From an archaeon (GTDB lineage Archaea; Thermoproteota; Thermoprotei_A; Marsarchaeales; Marsarchaeaceae): 51,992 bases of DNA. A model generated the notes under the pieces. It had not been told where the DNA came from. It worked only from the letters and a program-made list of their open reading frames with translations, and did no database searches. Location: contig JAJYZJ010000006.1 of NCBI GenBank assembly GCA_021800035.1, positions 1 to 51,992 of the forward strand. The letters run 5' to 3'. The position numbers and the translations under genes are program-made. Each line of letters starts with the position of its first letter. The first letter of the stretch is position 1. Shown in pieces: positions 17,559 to 26,278 of the stretch.

Positions 17559-17578
17559 GTGAGGTGTTCGCGCCTCAC
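17559..17578 (+). terminator. UUCG-tetraloop hairpin just after the thermopsin stop
   Basis: GTGAGGTG (17559-17566) pairs with CGCCTCAC (17571-17578), giving an 8-pair stem with one G-U, closed on the loop TTCG. It begins 5 bases after the stop codon. It is not followed by a strong T-run, so it may stabilise the mRNA 3' end or aid termination. Confidence 0.55.
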
Positions 17579-17617
17579 AGACTACGCTCTGAATCATAAT
17601 ACTGTTAACCTCCGAGC

Positions 17618-17662
17618 ATGACAATATTGAACGAAAGCCAGAATTCAAGATAATATTGTCAT
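17618..17662. repeat. Perfect 11-base inverted repeat
   Basis: ATGACAATATT (17618-17628) and AATATTGTCAT (17652-17662) are exact inverted copies separated by 23 bases. The AT-rich arms could be a hairpin, an operator or the relic of a small element. No nearby gene start makes an operator role obvious. Confidence 0.5.
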
Positions 17663-18490
17663 AGACTACTTTGATTTGATATTGAGTTAATGTGCCAGCG
17701 TCGCGGTGGTAACAACATTGTGAGTTTCTTTAGCACGGCAAACCAACCTGTGCAGAATTGATCACAGGAGCCACTTCCACGGTGCAGCGAAGAATGAGGG
17801 CAATTCTTGGCAATCTGCACTCTACAAATACCATAAATTTAGCACTCTTTTGTGCCGTAACTGGTTTTGGCAACCCGCGCTTCCTGCAGGATCAGATCCT
17901 TTCCTTTAGGGAAAAGCTCTCAGGTATGTGAACTCTGAACGGGGCTGGCAGTAACAACATTTCTCAAGGCTGGGCGACTTTTGGTTTTCCTGAGCGGTGG
18001 GTGAGCGCAGACTTGACCGGTCATTAGAGTGACCTTTCGTGCTATCTACGTGGGGGGTCCCTGCCAAACATGCACTCCGCGTCTGATGGAGTCATATCTG
18101 AAGAAGGCTGCGACAATCATTGCACGCCTCTCCTAGAGGCGTCCTGCCAAGCTCATGATTTAGCCCGTCGTGTGTGAGATTTGTTGAAAGCGGCATTGAA
18201 TGCATCGAATTTTGCTTACGAGATTTTCTCCATGTGCCGATGTTATCTCATCTTTTCTAGGCTCGAGCTGAACTCGCTACTAGATCCATCCCTTACCGAG
18301 CAACGGCGGCTGAACCCGCAGATTCTGCAAATCCTAACGACGTATGTTTGTTTACATTGGAAAACTAGGCTGTTCCAATGGCCCAATACGGGTCACTGGC
18401 ATTCCGGCCCGAAGCCAAAGCACTGCAGCCTGACAGTGCCGATTTCGTTCTATTCTAGTATTGCTCGCTCCCCATAAGTGTTTTGGTCAA

Positions 18491-18509
18491 GTCCATATAT
18501 ATTTTGGAC
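18491..18509 (+). promoter_or_regulatory. TATA box embedded in an inverted repeat, upstream of the Dph6-like gene
   Basis: GTCCA (18491-18495) and TGGAC (18505-18509) flank the TATA-like ATATATATT (18495-18503). The likely transcription start is near 18525-18530, shortly before the GTG at 18541. The symmetry suggests a regulator could cover the TATA box. Confidence 0.4.
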
Positions 18510-18540
18510 GAAACCGCAAAGCATTTTGGGGCGAATTTCT

Positions 18541-19227
18541 GTGTATCGCGAATTGCCGGAGCAAGCTGCGATATCATGGAGCGGAGGAAAGGACAGTGCA
18601 TTGGCGCTGCATAGGATAAAGACTTCGGGGAAATACAACCTAGTTTCACTGGTATCGGTCGTGAACACGGACTATGCACGGGTGAGCATCCACTACACCA
18701 GGCTGGAGCTCCTTAGGGCTCAGGCAAAGAGCCTGCGCCTCCCGATAATTCAGGTTTCGCTGAGAAATGGTGCATCGAATGAGGAATACGAAAAGGCGCT
18801 TGGCGCACACTTGAGGAAGCTCCGTGAGGAAGGAGTAACCACTGTGATATACGGGGACGTTTATCTTGAAGACGTGAGAGAATACAGGGAGAGACTCCAT
18901 GAGAAGTATGGTGTAGCATGCGAATTTCCCAACTGGGGGGAGGACACTTCCGAACTTTCGAGGGCGCTAGTTACTTTGGGTATCAAGGCCGTCCTATGTT
19001 CCGTCAACCTTTCTACACTCTCACCGGACTATGTCGGCAGGCGCTACGATGCCACTCTGATTGAGTCCTTGCCAAAGGGAGTAGACCCATGCGGGGAAAA
19101 AGGAGAATTCCATACGTTCGTGTTCGACTCTCCGGACTTTTTTGAACCAGTGCATTTTCAGGTGGGAAATCATTTTGAGCGAGATGGGTTCGCATATGTT
19201 GATTTGACCCCCGCACCGAGGGTGTGA
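18541..19227 (+). CDS. Diphthine-ammonia ligase-like ATP pyrophosphatase (Dph6 family)
   Basis: Member of the adenine nucleotide alpha-hydrolase family that completes diphthamide on elongation factor 2 in archaea and eukaryotes. The PP-loop SWSGGKDSALALHR lies near residues 12-25. Further family features are VVNTDYARVSIHY, then YGDVYLEDVREYRE (about 104-117), and late PLxG-type elements (KGVDPCGEKGEFHTFVFDSP). The GTG at 18541 gives 228 residues, close to the usual 220-230, and places the PP-loop near the N-terminus as in the family. Upstream in-frame codons would add 21 residues that are not conserved in type and overlap the promoter. The stop overlaps an alternative start of the next gene. 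Confidence 0.85.
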   Translation: MYRELPEQAAISWSGGKDSALALHRIKTSGKYNLVSLVSVVNTDYARVSIHYTRLELLRAQAKSLRLPIIQVSLRNGASNEEYEKALGAHLRKLREEGVTTVIYGDVYLEDVREYRERLHEKYGVACEFPNWGEDTSELSRALVTLGIKAVLCSVNLSTLSPDYVGRRYDATLIESLPKGVDPCGEKGEFHTFVFDSPDFFEPVHFQVGNHFERDGFAYVDLTPAPRV

Positions 19228-19292
19228 CTAGGGGCAACAGAAGGCATATACGGTTCAATGAGCCAAACTTTAAGCAAGTAGCGAGCGGGAAA

Positions 19293-19733
19293 ATGGTGCA
19301 GGCTGCTAAAAAACCTGAAGCAACTTCTGAAAAACAGAAGATGACCGAGACTGAGAGGGAATACCAGCTTAAGAAATATGGCGCCGAGCATGAAGACATA
19401 AGGTACTGGGTAAACGCCTGCCTCCAAGGAGAAGGGGAGATGCGGAATACAGCCATTTGGATCCTGCTGGGGTTACTTGGGAGAACGGTACTGTCAATGA
19501 AATTCCTAGCCGAGGTGTTCATTCCCTTTATGAAAGAGGCGCTTACAGAGTGGGGAAGTGACGCCGAGAAGTTGAACGCGCTTCTAGTCCTGAATACGGT
19601 AATGCAGACTCTTGAAACTCCTGGCAGGGCGCTCATCTACCAGCGGCTCAAAGGAGAGCTGGAAGAGGCTTCCAAGGCAAAAGGGGAGCTTGGAACGGTG
19701 GCACTAACCGCACTCACACAGCTCCGGCCCTAA
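19293..19733 (+). CDS. Hypothetical helical protein, 146 residues
   Basis: Not recognised. The protein is almost entirely predicted helix, with a charged N-terminal segment (Lys/Glu-rich, about residues 3-30). Amphipathic helices follow, such as NTAIWILLGLLGRTVLSMKFLAEVF-like stretches around residue 50-75, and the end is Glu/Lys-rich. It has a HEAT- or four-helix-like look but no motif. ATG at 19293 is preferred because CTTTAAG lies about 22 bases upstream. A GTG at 19224, overlapping the Dph6-like stop, would add 23 basic residues and would imply coupled translation. It shares the strand with the Dph6-like gene, but a functional link is not apparent. Confidence 0.6.
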   Translation: MVQAAKKPEATSEKQKMTETEREYQLKKYGAEHEDIRYWVNACLQGEGEMRNTAIWILLGLLGRTVLSMKFLAEVFIPFMKEALTEWGSDAEKLNALLVLNTVMQTLETPGRALIYQRLKGELEEASKAKGELGTVALTALTQLRP

Positions 19734-19748
19734 GGGGAGTGGCTGACC

Positions 19749-19886
19749 GTGCTGGGTATATCTTTTGAGACCCTGAGTGCGCCGGCTATGGAAACTAGAG
19801 CCAAAATTATTGCCGTTTGGCTCAACTGTACGACCAACGAGAACAGGCTTAAGGTTCGCGAGAGATTGACTGGGTTTATCGGCTAG
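19749..19886 (+). CDS. Possible small ORF of 45 residues
   Basis: A short frame with protein-like composition (ending TTNENRLKVRERLTGFIG) follows the hypothetical helical gene in the same frame after its stop. A purine-rich GGGGAG lies about 10 bases before the GTG. It may be a microprotein, or the tail of a decayed gene. No family is recognised. Confidence 0.3.
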   Translation: MLGISFETLSAPAMETRAKIIAVWLNCTTNENRLKVRERLTGFIG

Positions 19887-19949
19887 GCGGACGCAGAGGT
19901 GGTGATGCTAGCCAAGAAAATTCAGCTGGCCCTTCGCGAATCACGACAT

Positions 19950-20242
19950 AAACCAGAAAAACCCGGGCTCGAGCGGTATACTTCAAAACGAGTACAACCT
20001 TCTCGGTATACAGTAGTTACCTTGGCATCTGGGGTACCGCTATGTGGCCGGAGCATGTGTTTTGCAACATCACTCCAAACGAGTACGCCACAGAACCGCC
20101 ACAGGATTACCTGAGCCAGCAGATTGGAGTCGGTGGTTACATGTTCAATTCGTGGAGTCCGACCGGGACGTTCTATACGATACCTTATTTTCCGTTTTAT
20201 TTCCTTGCTAACCCCTATTCCAACCTCTACAGCGTGAGCTAG
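19950..20242 (+). pseudogene. Remnant of a Tyr/Phe/Pro-rich, probably exported protein
   Basis: The frame ending at 20242 has a coherent tail rich in Tyr, Phe, Asn and Pro (for example SPTGTFYTIPYFPFYFLANP). Related-looking sequence upstream, such as GILQNEYNLLG, lies in another frame and runs into stops. This suggests a decayed gene for an extracellular or membrane protein. The family is unknown. Confidence 0.3.
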
Positions 20243-20315
20243 GTCTCGGCAGACTTGTGGCCGAAACCTTCACCTCACAACGAGAGAGCCGCGTGTCTTC
20301 AGTAACTTTGGTTAG

Positions 20316-23015
20316 TTATCGCTTCTTTGCGCCTACTGGAAGAGGGGGCACAGCCTCTGCTACCCGGATCCTCGCGTCCACTACGCGGACACCCTCCCCG
20401 TTTGCAAGAACCAGTACGGGATTCAGGTCAAGTTCGGCAATCTCGGGTATGTCTTCCACAAGTGCGCCCACTCTAAGAACCAATTCTCTAAACGCCTTCA
20501 CATCGTAGATGGGTCCCCCGCGATAGCCGTTGAATAGCGGATAGGTACGAAGAGATCCCAGCATTTCATCCACGTCTGATTCGGTAAGTGGAGTAAGTTT
20601 AATTGCAAAATCTCTGAGGAGCTCTGTCGTCACCCCTCCGGCGCCACAGGCAACTGCAGGCCCAAACAGAGGGTCATACACAATCCCGACAAGCATCTCC
20701 AAACCAGAAGGTATCATCGGCTGCACGAGGTAGCCCGTGACCTCGAAGCCGGCAGAGGCGACTTTATCTATCATGTTCCTCGCTGCCATCACTGCCTCGT
20801 CTTGGCCGTTCAAGTTGAGCGCGACCGCACCGGCCTCAGTTTTGTGCAGCAGCTTGGCTGCTACAGCCTTTACCACCACCTTTCCGCCGAGCTCTTTCGC
20901 GGCCCTGCCTACCTCTTCTGGTGTCGTTACCCTGTAGGTCCTGACGAAAGGTATCTTGTAACACCCAAGAACAGACTCCGCGTCTTCTGGGGCGAGCCAT
21001 GATTTTCCGCTTTTTAGAGCACGCGCGACGATTGCTGCAGCCTCGCTCTTGTTCGTGTCTGTGAATGTAACTGGTGTGCCGGGAGGTCTGGAACGCCACA
21101 CTCCATACCTGACCGCATGGGCGAGCGCGTTCGCAGCGTCCTCCGGAAACCTGTACGATGGAAGTCGAATTCCATCTCCAGTGAGCAAGCCAGATATCCC
21201 ATGAGTGGCCATGAAACACGTGAGCACGGGGAGGCGGCCGCCTAGCTGCTTGACGCTCGAAAGCACAGACCGCGCTACCGACTCGGGCTCTATGGAGGCT
21301 GGCGGGATGAAAATCACGATCATCGAGTCAACCGAAGGATCCTTTGCCACCATTAGAATCGCTTTAGCGTAATCCTCCGCTGTGGCAGAAGCGATCATGT
21401 CCACAGGGTTTCTGACCGAGGCTTCCTCTTTCAAGAAAGTCCTCAGTGACTCCTGTGTCGAGAGACCAAGCTCCGGGACTTTTAGACCGAGGGACTCGCA
21501 GGCGTCGGCAGCTAGTATACCAGCCCCGCCCGCGTTGGTGATTATGGCCACCCGGTTTCCTGCTGGAACTGGCTGGGTAGAGAGAAGTGCTGCTGCATCA
21601 AACATCTCGCTCAAGGTGTCTGTTCTGACGACGCCCGCCTGATGAAAGAGCGCTTCAACTGTGACATCCGATGCCGCCACCATTGCGCCAGTATGGGACT
21701 GTGTAGCTCTGAAACCCGCGGAAGACCGCCCGCTTTTGACGGCTATTATTGGCTTCTTATTCGCAACACGCTTTGCAATTCGCGAAAATTTTCTCGGATT
21801 GCCGAAAGATTCCAGATAAAGCAGGATGACTGAAGTTCTGTCATCGCTGTCCCAGAACTGTATCAGGTCATTCGCGGATATGTCGGCTTTGTTACCTACA
21901 GAAACAAATGCGGAAAGTCCTAAACCGAGCGAGTTTATGTAGTCAATCACGGCGATTCCAAGCGCTCCTGATTGAGTCAAGAAGCCGAGATTGCCTTCTC
22001 TCGGCTTCTGCGGAGAAAACTGAGCATTGAGCCTTACAGCGGGGTCTGTATTTGCGATTCCCATACAGTTCGGACCGATGAGTCGCATCCCTGAATCTTT
22101 GCAAACCTTGCTTAGCTCCTTCTGGAGTTCGGCTCCTTCATTGCCAACTTCTGAAAAGCCAGAAGTTATCACTACAAGCCCCTTCGCTCCCTTCTGCGCA
22201 CATTCCTTCGCAACCCCTACCACGTATCTGGCGGGAACCGCAATAAGGGCCAAGTCTATTGATTCAGGACAGTCAAGCACGGAGTGATAGGCCTGCACCG
22301 ATTGAACTATGTCCGCGTTGACGTTGACAGGGTAAACCGTGCCGCTAAAACCAGCTTCCATGATGTTATGGAATAGCGCCCCTCCAATCGTATCTGGATC
22401 TCTAGAGGCACCTATGACCGCAATACTCTTCGGCCTGAAGAATGCCTCAAGCGCCGCAGTTGAGGCGACTGCCTCACGCCTTTCGAATGCATCCAGGGCA
22501 GTTGGCGACAATGAGGTCGGGAATGTGGCCCTGATGAGACCTGGTTCTACTTTCAGGTCGGTTTTCAATCCGAGGCTTCGAAGAACCTCAAGCATTTTGG
22601 TATTTTCTGAAGATACAACCGCTTCGAAGACCGTCACCCCAGATGCAGCACCAGCTTCAGCTAGCTGGCCCATCAGAATTGTTCCGAGACCTCTTCCCTG
22701 AAAGGAATCAGACACAACTAATGCAGCTTCGGCCTTGCCCGGGGAAATTAGGTAATACGCCGCGTGACCCACGACCTTTCCCTCCCTCTGCGCAAGGAGA
22801 GCGAACCTGTCAGGTGCAGGCAACAGCTTTTCAATAATTTCCTCATTACTCACATGTGCTCCAGCAAATCTGTAAACGAGTGATTCAGGAGAGAGATTTC
22901 CTAGGAAGTCCAAGAGGAGAGACCGATCTTCAGGCGTTACCGGTCGAACGTTTACGAGTGAGCCATCTTTGAGCACTGCGTCTGAATTGAATTCGATTGC
23001 AAATTTGTTTTCCAT
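20316..23015 (-). CDS. GNAT acetyltransferase fused to ADP-forming acyl-CoA synthetase
   Basis: An 899-residue fusion. Residues about 18-165 form a GNAT N-acetyltransferase domain (acetyl-CoA loop region DSFQGRGLGTILMG). Residues 190-480 are the CoA-binding and ligase-CoA domains of the ADP-forming acyl-CoA synthetase superfamily (SIAVIGASRDPDTIGG, RLIGPNCMGIANT, TQSGALG). H441 in TQSHTGAM corresponds to the conserved phosphohistidine region and is retained. Residues about 665-899 are the ATP-grasp domain (KAVAAKLLHKTEAGAV, ELDLNPVLV). In the bacterial Pat/PatZ lysine acetyltransferases the synthetase part is regulatory and the GNAT domain is C-terminal. Here the order is reversed and the histidine kept, so catalysis (acyl-CoA + ADP + Pi to acid + CoA + ATP) is plausible. 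The ATG at 23015 starts cleanly. Confidence 0.88.
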   Translation of the reverse strand: MENKFAIEFNSDAVLKDGSLVNVRPVTPEDRSLLLDFLGNLSPESLVYRFAGAHVSNEEIIEKLLPAPDRFALLAQREGKVVGHAAYYLISPGKAEAALVVSDSFQGRGLGTILMGQLAEAGAASGVTVFEAVVSSENTKMLEVLRSLGLKTDLKVEPGLIRATFPTSLSPTALDAFERREAVASTAALEAFFRPKSIAVIGASRDPDTIGGALFHNIMEAGFSGTVYPVNVNADIVQSVQAYHSVLDCPESIDLALIAVPARYVVGVAKECAQKGAKGLVVITSGFSEVGNEGAELQKELSKVCKDSGMRLIGPNCMGIANTDPAVRLNAQFSPQKPREGNLGFLTQSGALGIAVIDYINSLGLGLSAFVSVGNKADISANDLIQFWDSDDRTSVILLYLESFGNPRKFSRIAKRVANKKPIIAVKSGRSSAGFRATQSHTGAMVAASDVTVEALFHQAGVVRTDTLSEMFDAAALLSTQPVPAGNRVAIITNAGGAGILAADACESLGLKVPELGLSTQESLRTFLKEEASVRNPVDMIASATAEDYAKAILMVAKDPSVDSMIVIFIPPASIEPESVARSVLSSVKQLGGRLPVLTCFMATHGISGLLTGDGIRLPSYRFPEDAANALAHAVRYGVWRSRPPGTPVTFTDTNKSEAAAIVARALKSGKSWLAPEDAESVLGCYKIPFVRTYRVTTPEEVGRAAKELGGKVVVKAVAAKLLHKTEAGAVALNLNGQDEAVMAARNMIDKVASAGFEVTGYLVQPMIPSGLEMLVGIVYDPLFGPAVACGAGGVTTELLRDFAIKLTPLTESDVDEMLGSLRTYPLFNGYRGGPIYDVKAFRELVLRVGALVEDIPEIAELDLNPVLVLANGEGVRVVDARIRVAEAVPPLPVGAKKR

Positions 23016-23286
23016 TTAACACTCACAGTCCGGAACTCGGTGCTGCTTTCCAGCTCTTCCGTGATGCGTTCTATACCCAACTGTTCGGCTCATATCGAGA
23101 CCCTATCGAAGTTATCAGCTCGCCTTTTTGCAGCACTGGATTGACTTAACTCTTACTGAGTTCACCCTATCAACTTATCACTGGCTAGCGGGAATACTTA
23201 CGCGTCTTTGCCGTGGGAGGATGCCGCTCGAAGACTGAGAAGTAAATACCGTTAGGAATATATCAACCTTTGAGTGCTTCTTGGTA

Positions 23287-23310
23287 ACAATTCAGCCCCA
23301 CCTGAATTGT
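23287..23310. repeat. Perfect 9-pair hairpin
   Basis: ACAATTCAG (23287-23295) and CTGAATTGT (23302-23310) are exact inverted copies around a 6-base loop. No T-run follows. It could be an RNA hairpin or a palindromic binding site in the region between two divergent metabolic operons. Confidence 0.5.
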
Positions 23311-23980
23311 CAAGCCCTACTTCGGGAGTGCTGATTCCCTACCCAGGCGCTCCTTACTAGGTTTAAAATAGAATTCCGGGGAACACATCTCTTTCTTTAT
23401 GTCACCCATTTTATCAGGATGACCACGCTAGACAAAAAACATTCAGGGATAATGGTTGGTTGGGTTGCCCTCGACAAATGTATTATGTGTCCCGTTCGCT
23501 ATGATTACTGCTGATCTAGTGGGCAGCCTAAATCAAGGAAAGGATTTGAATTTTGGCGTTTACCGCGTTCGTAGGTTTTGCCCGGTTTGGCGTCGTGTTG
23601 CAGCCAATTTTACAGACCACTTCTAATATGCCACAATTGCATTAACAGTCTGGCCATACGCAGAGTGCGGCGTTTGGTGCTCCCAAGCCAAGGCTCGGCG
23701 GGCACGCACGTGAAATATGGCTCTTGACCAAGTGCAGCAATAAGAAAGACATGCTGGAGTATGCCTAGAGGAAATAGTAGGACTTCTGAGTCTTACCGCA
23801 GTGGATGTCGGAGGTATCATCGGTTACGACGAGTTCCCCACCACTTAGTGGTCACCGCCATACCTCGACACACGAATCGCCATTGTCAAAACTTCCGGCC
23901 TGTATCCCCGCTAGAATCATCGGTGTGTGCTATAATCTCGTTACGCTTTCAGTGTTCAGCGTCCCCATATTTGTGTGGGC

Positions 23981-23990
23981 TTATATATCC
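23981..23990 (+). promoter_or_regulatory. TATA-like box for the arginine deiminase operon
   Basis: TTATATATCC is the best TATA-like stretch upstream of the operon. It predicts a transcription start near 24010, just ahead of the chosen TTG at 24023, and argues against an in-frame start at 23975 that would lie within the promoter. Confidence 0.5.
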
Positions 23991-24022
23991 AATTCTCGCA
24001 CGAGTGGACAAGGTGTCAGTGC

Positions 24023-24961
24023 TTGAGAAGCTTCCTATCCGTCTCCGACTTCGGACGGCCGGAGATAGAAGGAGTTCTCGCAAGAGCGGAGTCGTTCAGA
24101 ACTTCGATTAGGGAGGGTGATATTCCTCCTTTACTCAAGGGGAAGGTGATCGGACTGCTCTTCGAGAAGCCCTCGACCAGAACCAGGACAAGTTTTGAAG
24201 TTGCAGCGCTCCGGCTGGGCGGTCGCCCGCTTTACTTAGCAGCAAATGAACTGCAGCTAAGTAGAGGAGAACCAGTGAAGGATACGGCAAGAGTGCTGGG
24301 ACGTTACCTCGACATCCTTGTAGCAAGAGTCAATTCCCATGACACGCTCGACGAGCTATCGAGGTATTCGGGGTTACCGGTAGTAAACGCTCTGAGCAAT
24401 CTCGAACATCCCACACAGCTTGTCTCAGACCTGCTTACGCTGAAGCAAGTCAAGGGAACCCTGCAGGAACTGAATTTTACATATATCGGCGACGGTAACA
24501 ACGTGTGCAACTCATTGCTTCTCGGCGCTGCGACTGTTGGTATGAATATCAAGGTGGCCTGCCCAGAAGGCTACGAACCGAACCATGCGATACTCGAGCG
24601 AGCGAAATCGTTGTCCAGAATCAATGGTAGCAAAGTAGAGGTGGTGCATGACCCGATAAAAGGCGCAGCCGAGGCTGATGCGCTCTACACGGACGTGTGG
24701 GTCAGTATGGGTCAGGAAGCGGAAACTAAGAGACGGATGAAATCCTTCCAGGGCTATCAGATAAATTCCGCACTCCTCAAGGTTGCCAAAAAAGACGTCA
24801 CTGTTATGCATTGTCTGCCAGCTCATCGCGGACTAGAGATTACGGATGAAGTTCTGGAAGGAGAGCATTCGGTCGTTTGGCAGCAGGCAGAAAACAAGCT
24901 GTACGGCGCGGCCGCTGTCCTCGAATGGATAGCGGGGAGGGGCGATGGTAGTGAGCGCTGA
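24023..24961 (+). CDS. argF/arcB: Ornithine carbamoyltransferase (catabolic context)
   Basis: Interconverts citrulline + phosphate and ornithine + carbamoyl phosphate. The carbamoyl-phosphate loop is EKPSTRTRTSFE. Further family marks are LEHPTQLVSD (HPTQ), YIGDGNNVCNSLL, the ornithine loop DVWVSMGQE (SMG) and HCLPAHRG. The TTG start gives 312 residues, close to the family norm, beginning RSFLSVSDFGRPEIEG, where such enzymes typically begin. Its stop codon shares a base with the ATG of the arginine deiminase gene, and carbamate kinase follows. This gene order indicates the catabolic role (citrulline phosphorolysis), although the enzyme could also serve biosynthesis. Confidence 0.93.
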   Translation: MRSFLSVSDFGRPEIEGVLARAESFRTSIREGDIPPLLKGKVIGLLFEKPSTRTRTSFEVAALRLGGRPLYLAANELQLSRGEPVKDTARVLGRYLDILVARVNSHDTLDELSRYSGLPVVNALSNLEHPTQLVSDLLTLKQVKGTLQELNFTYIGDGNNVCNSLLLGAATVGMNIKVACPEGYEPNHAILERAKSLSRINGSKVEVVHDPIKGAAEADALYTDVWVSMGQEAETKRRMKSFQGYQINSALLKVAKKDVTVMHCLPAHRGLEITDEVLEGEHSVVWQQAENKLYGAAAVLEWIAGRGDGSER

Positions 24962-26262
24962 TGGATTCAGGCGTAACCGCTGAGTGGGACACGCTCAGGG
25001 AGGTAGTGATTCACCGGCCCGGAATCGAGATGTTTTTCGGGCTACTTGAACCATTCGCCTTTCTCTACGAAAGAGCGTTCAGTATGGATGAAGCAGTATA
25101 TGAACACTCGGAGCTTGAACACGCCCTCGGGACAACCGGTGCAAGAGTCCACAGACTGAAGAGACTAGCTGTCCACCTTGCAAAAGAAAATACCGCCATG
25201 ATCGAGCGAGCTAGAAAATATGTAATGAACGTGGTAAATTTCAGAGGGCCACTACATGAAGTCAGGAAGGCCAAGCAAGAGTTCAAGGAAAACATCACTG
25301 ACTTGGATCCCGAAACAATTTTCAACATAATGCTTCTTAGGCCCAGCGTCATTCTTGAAGAAAAAAAATCCTTGAATGCGATATTTCCTCGCGTGACCCT
25401 GAACGTTCCACTCGCCAATCTATATTTCATGCGGGACCAGCAGGCAGTTTCAGATTTGGGAGTAATAGTGGGTAGAATGTCCAAACCCCAGCGCGTGATG
25501 GAACCATTCATAACGTCGACCGTTCTTGAAATTTCTGGCGCAAAAATCGCCTATAGAGTCCGACCTCCTGGTAGATTCGAGGGAGGGGATTTTATTCCCG
25601 CGGGGGAGTTCGCGATGCTAGGCATTGGAGACAGGACAAACAGAAGCGCGGTGAATCAGATACTTGAAAATGGCGTGAACTTCGACGAAGTTGCCGTAGT
25701 TCATCAACCGTCTCACCCATTGATTCCGGGCGACGAGCGTGACCCGATGATTGACATGCATCTCGATACGTATCTTAACCTCGCCGGAAATGGCATCGCG
25801 GTAGGCTGCCTTCCGCTGCTTAAACGAGCCCCGGTAGAAGTATTCAGAAGGACGTCTCAGGGAAGGTACACCAAGAAGATGGGGGGGCAAAACCTCTATG
25901 ATTACCTTTTGGCCCGAAAGTTCTCAATCGTACCTGTTACCACTCTTGAGCAAATGAGTTATGCTTCTAACTTTCTGTGTACAAAAGACAGGCAGATACT
26001 GGCCGTCGAAGTCGACAAAGTTGTGAGTAAAGTAATAAACAGACTTGAGCACAAGGAAAGCCACAACCGGCACCGCTATGCAAGGCTTCTGCAGGAGGTA
26101 AAGCAGGAGTATTTGCAACTCCGGGGAACTGGCCAGTTCTTCCCCCATAAAAAGGAATTTCTTGAGCTGGGGGTTGAGTCCACAGCGATTCAGCTCCAAG
26201 AAATAACCGGGGGTTATGGCGGGGCTCACTGCATGACATGTGTGCTCAGTAGACGCACTTGA
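24961..26262 (+). CDS. arcA: Arginine deiminase
   Basis: Hydrolyses L-arginine to citrulline and ammonia. At 433 residues it is slightly longer than bacterial enzymes (about 410). Residues expected of the guanidino-group-modifying fold are visible: D159 in YFMRDQ, E207 and D210 in GRFEGGD, H267 and D269 in DMHLDT, and the nucleophile C424 in GGAHCMTCVLSR. A helical insertion around residues 85-125 is typical of arginine deiminases. Its ATG overlaps the upstream stop (ATGA), so translation is coupled. The ammonia released would consume protons, a known acid-resistance role of this pathway in bacteria and of interest in a presumed acidophile. Confidence 0.93.
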   Translation: MDSGVTAEWDTLREVVIHRPGIEMFFGLLEPFAFLYERAFSMDEAVYEHSELEHALGTTGARVHRLKRLAVHLAKENTAMIERARKYVMNVVNFRGPLHEVRKAKQEFKENITDLDPETIFNIMLLRPSVILEEKKSLNAIFPRVTLNVPLANLYFMRDQQAVSDLGVIVGRMSKPQRVMEPFITSTVLEISGAKIAYRVRPPGRFEGGDFIPAGEFAMLGIGDRTNRSAVNQILENGVNFDEVAVVHQPSHPLIPGDERDPMIDMHLDTYLNLAGNGIAVGCLPLLKRAPVEVFRRTSQGRYTKKMGGQNLYDYLLARKFSIVPVTTLEQMSYASNFLCTKDRQILAVEVDKVVSKVINRLEHKESHNRHRYARLLQEVKQEYLQLRGTGQFFPHKKEFLELGVESTAIQLQEITGGYGGAHCMTCVLSRRT

Positions 26263-26278
26263 TTGGGGGTAGCTGCAA

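Larger units (their letters stand above)
17579..18540. other. Long intergenic region with hairpins, no gene called
   Basis: Almost 1 kb separates thermopsin from the Dph6-like gene. Open frames here do not look like proteins. Besides the inverted repeat at 17618-17662, there is a perfect 7-pair hairpin, ACGCCTC (18124-18130) / GAGGCGT (18136-18142), with a 5-base loop. TAACAACATT occurs twice, around 17709 and 17952. A non-coding RNA is possible but not supported further. Confidence 0.4.
23016..24022. other. Divergent intergenic region, about 1 kb
   Basis: This region lies between the synthetase fusion (minus) and the arginine deiminase operon (plus). I see no credible gene. It holds a strong hairpin at 23287-23310 and the operon promoter at its right end. 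Part may carry unrecognised regulatory sites. Confidence 0.4.

Noticed and set aside
17579-18477. C/D-box small RNA around 18085-18115 (TGATGG and CTGA motifs)
   Set aside because: The boxes deviate from consensus and no paired C'/D' set or terminal stem could be found.
23016-24022. Several open frames in the 1-kb gap before the arginine deiminase operon
   Set aside because: Their composition is rich in Arg, Ser, Cys and His with no ordered hydrophobic pattern, they overlap on both strands, and none has a promoter-start arrangement.
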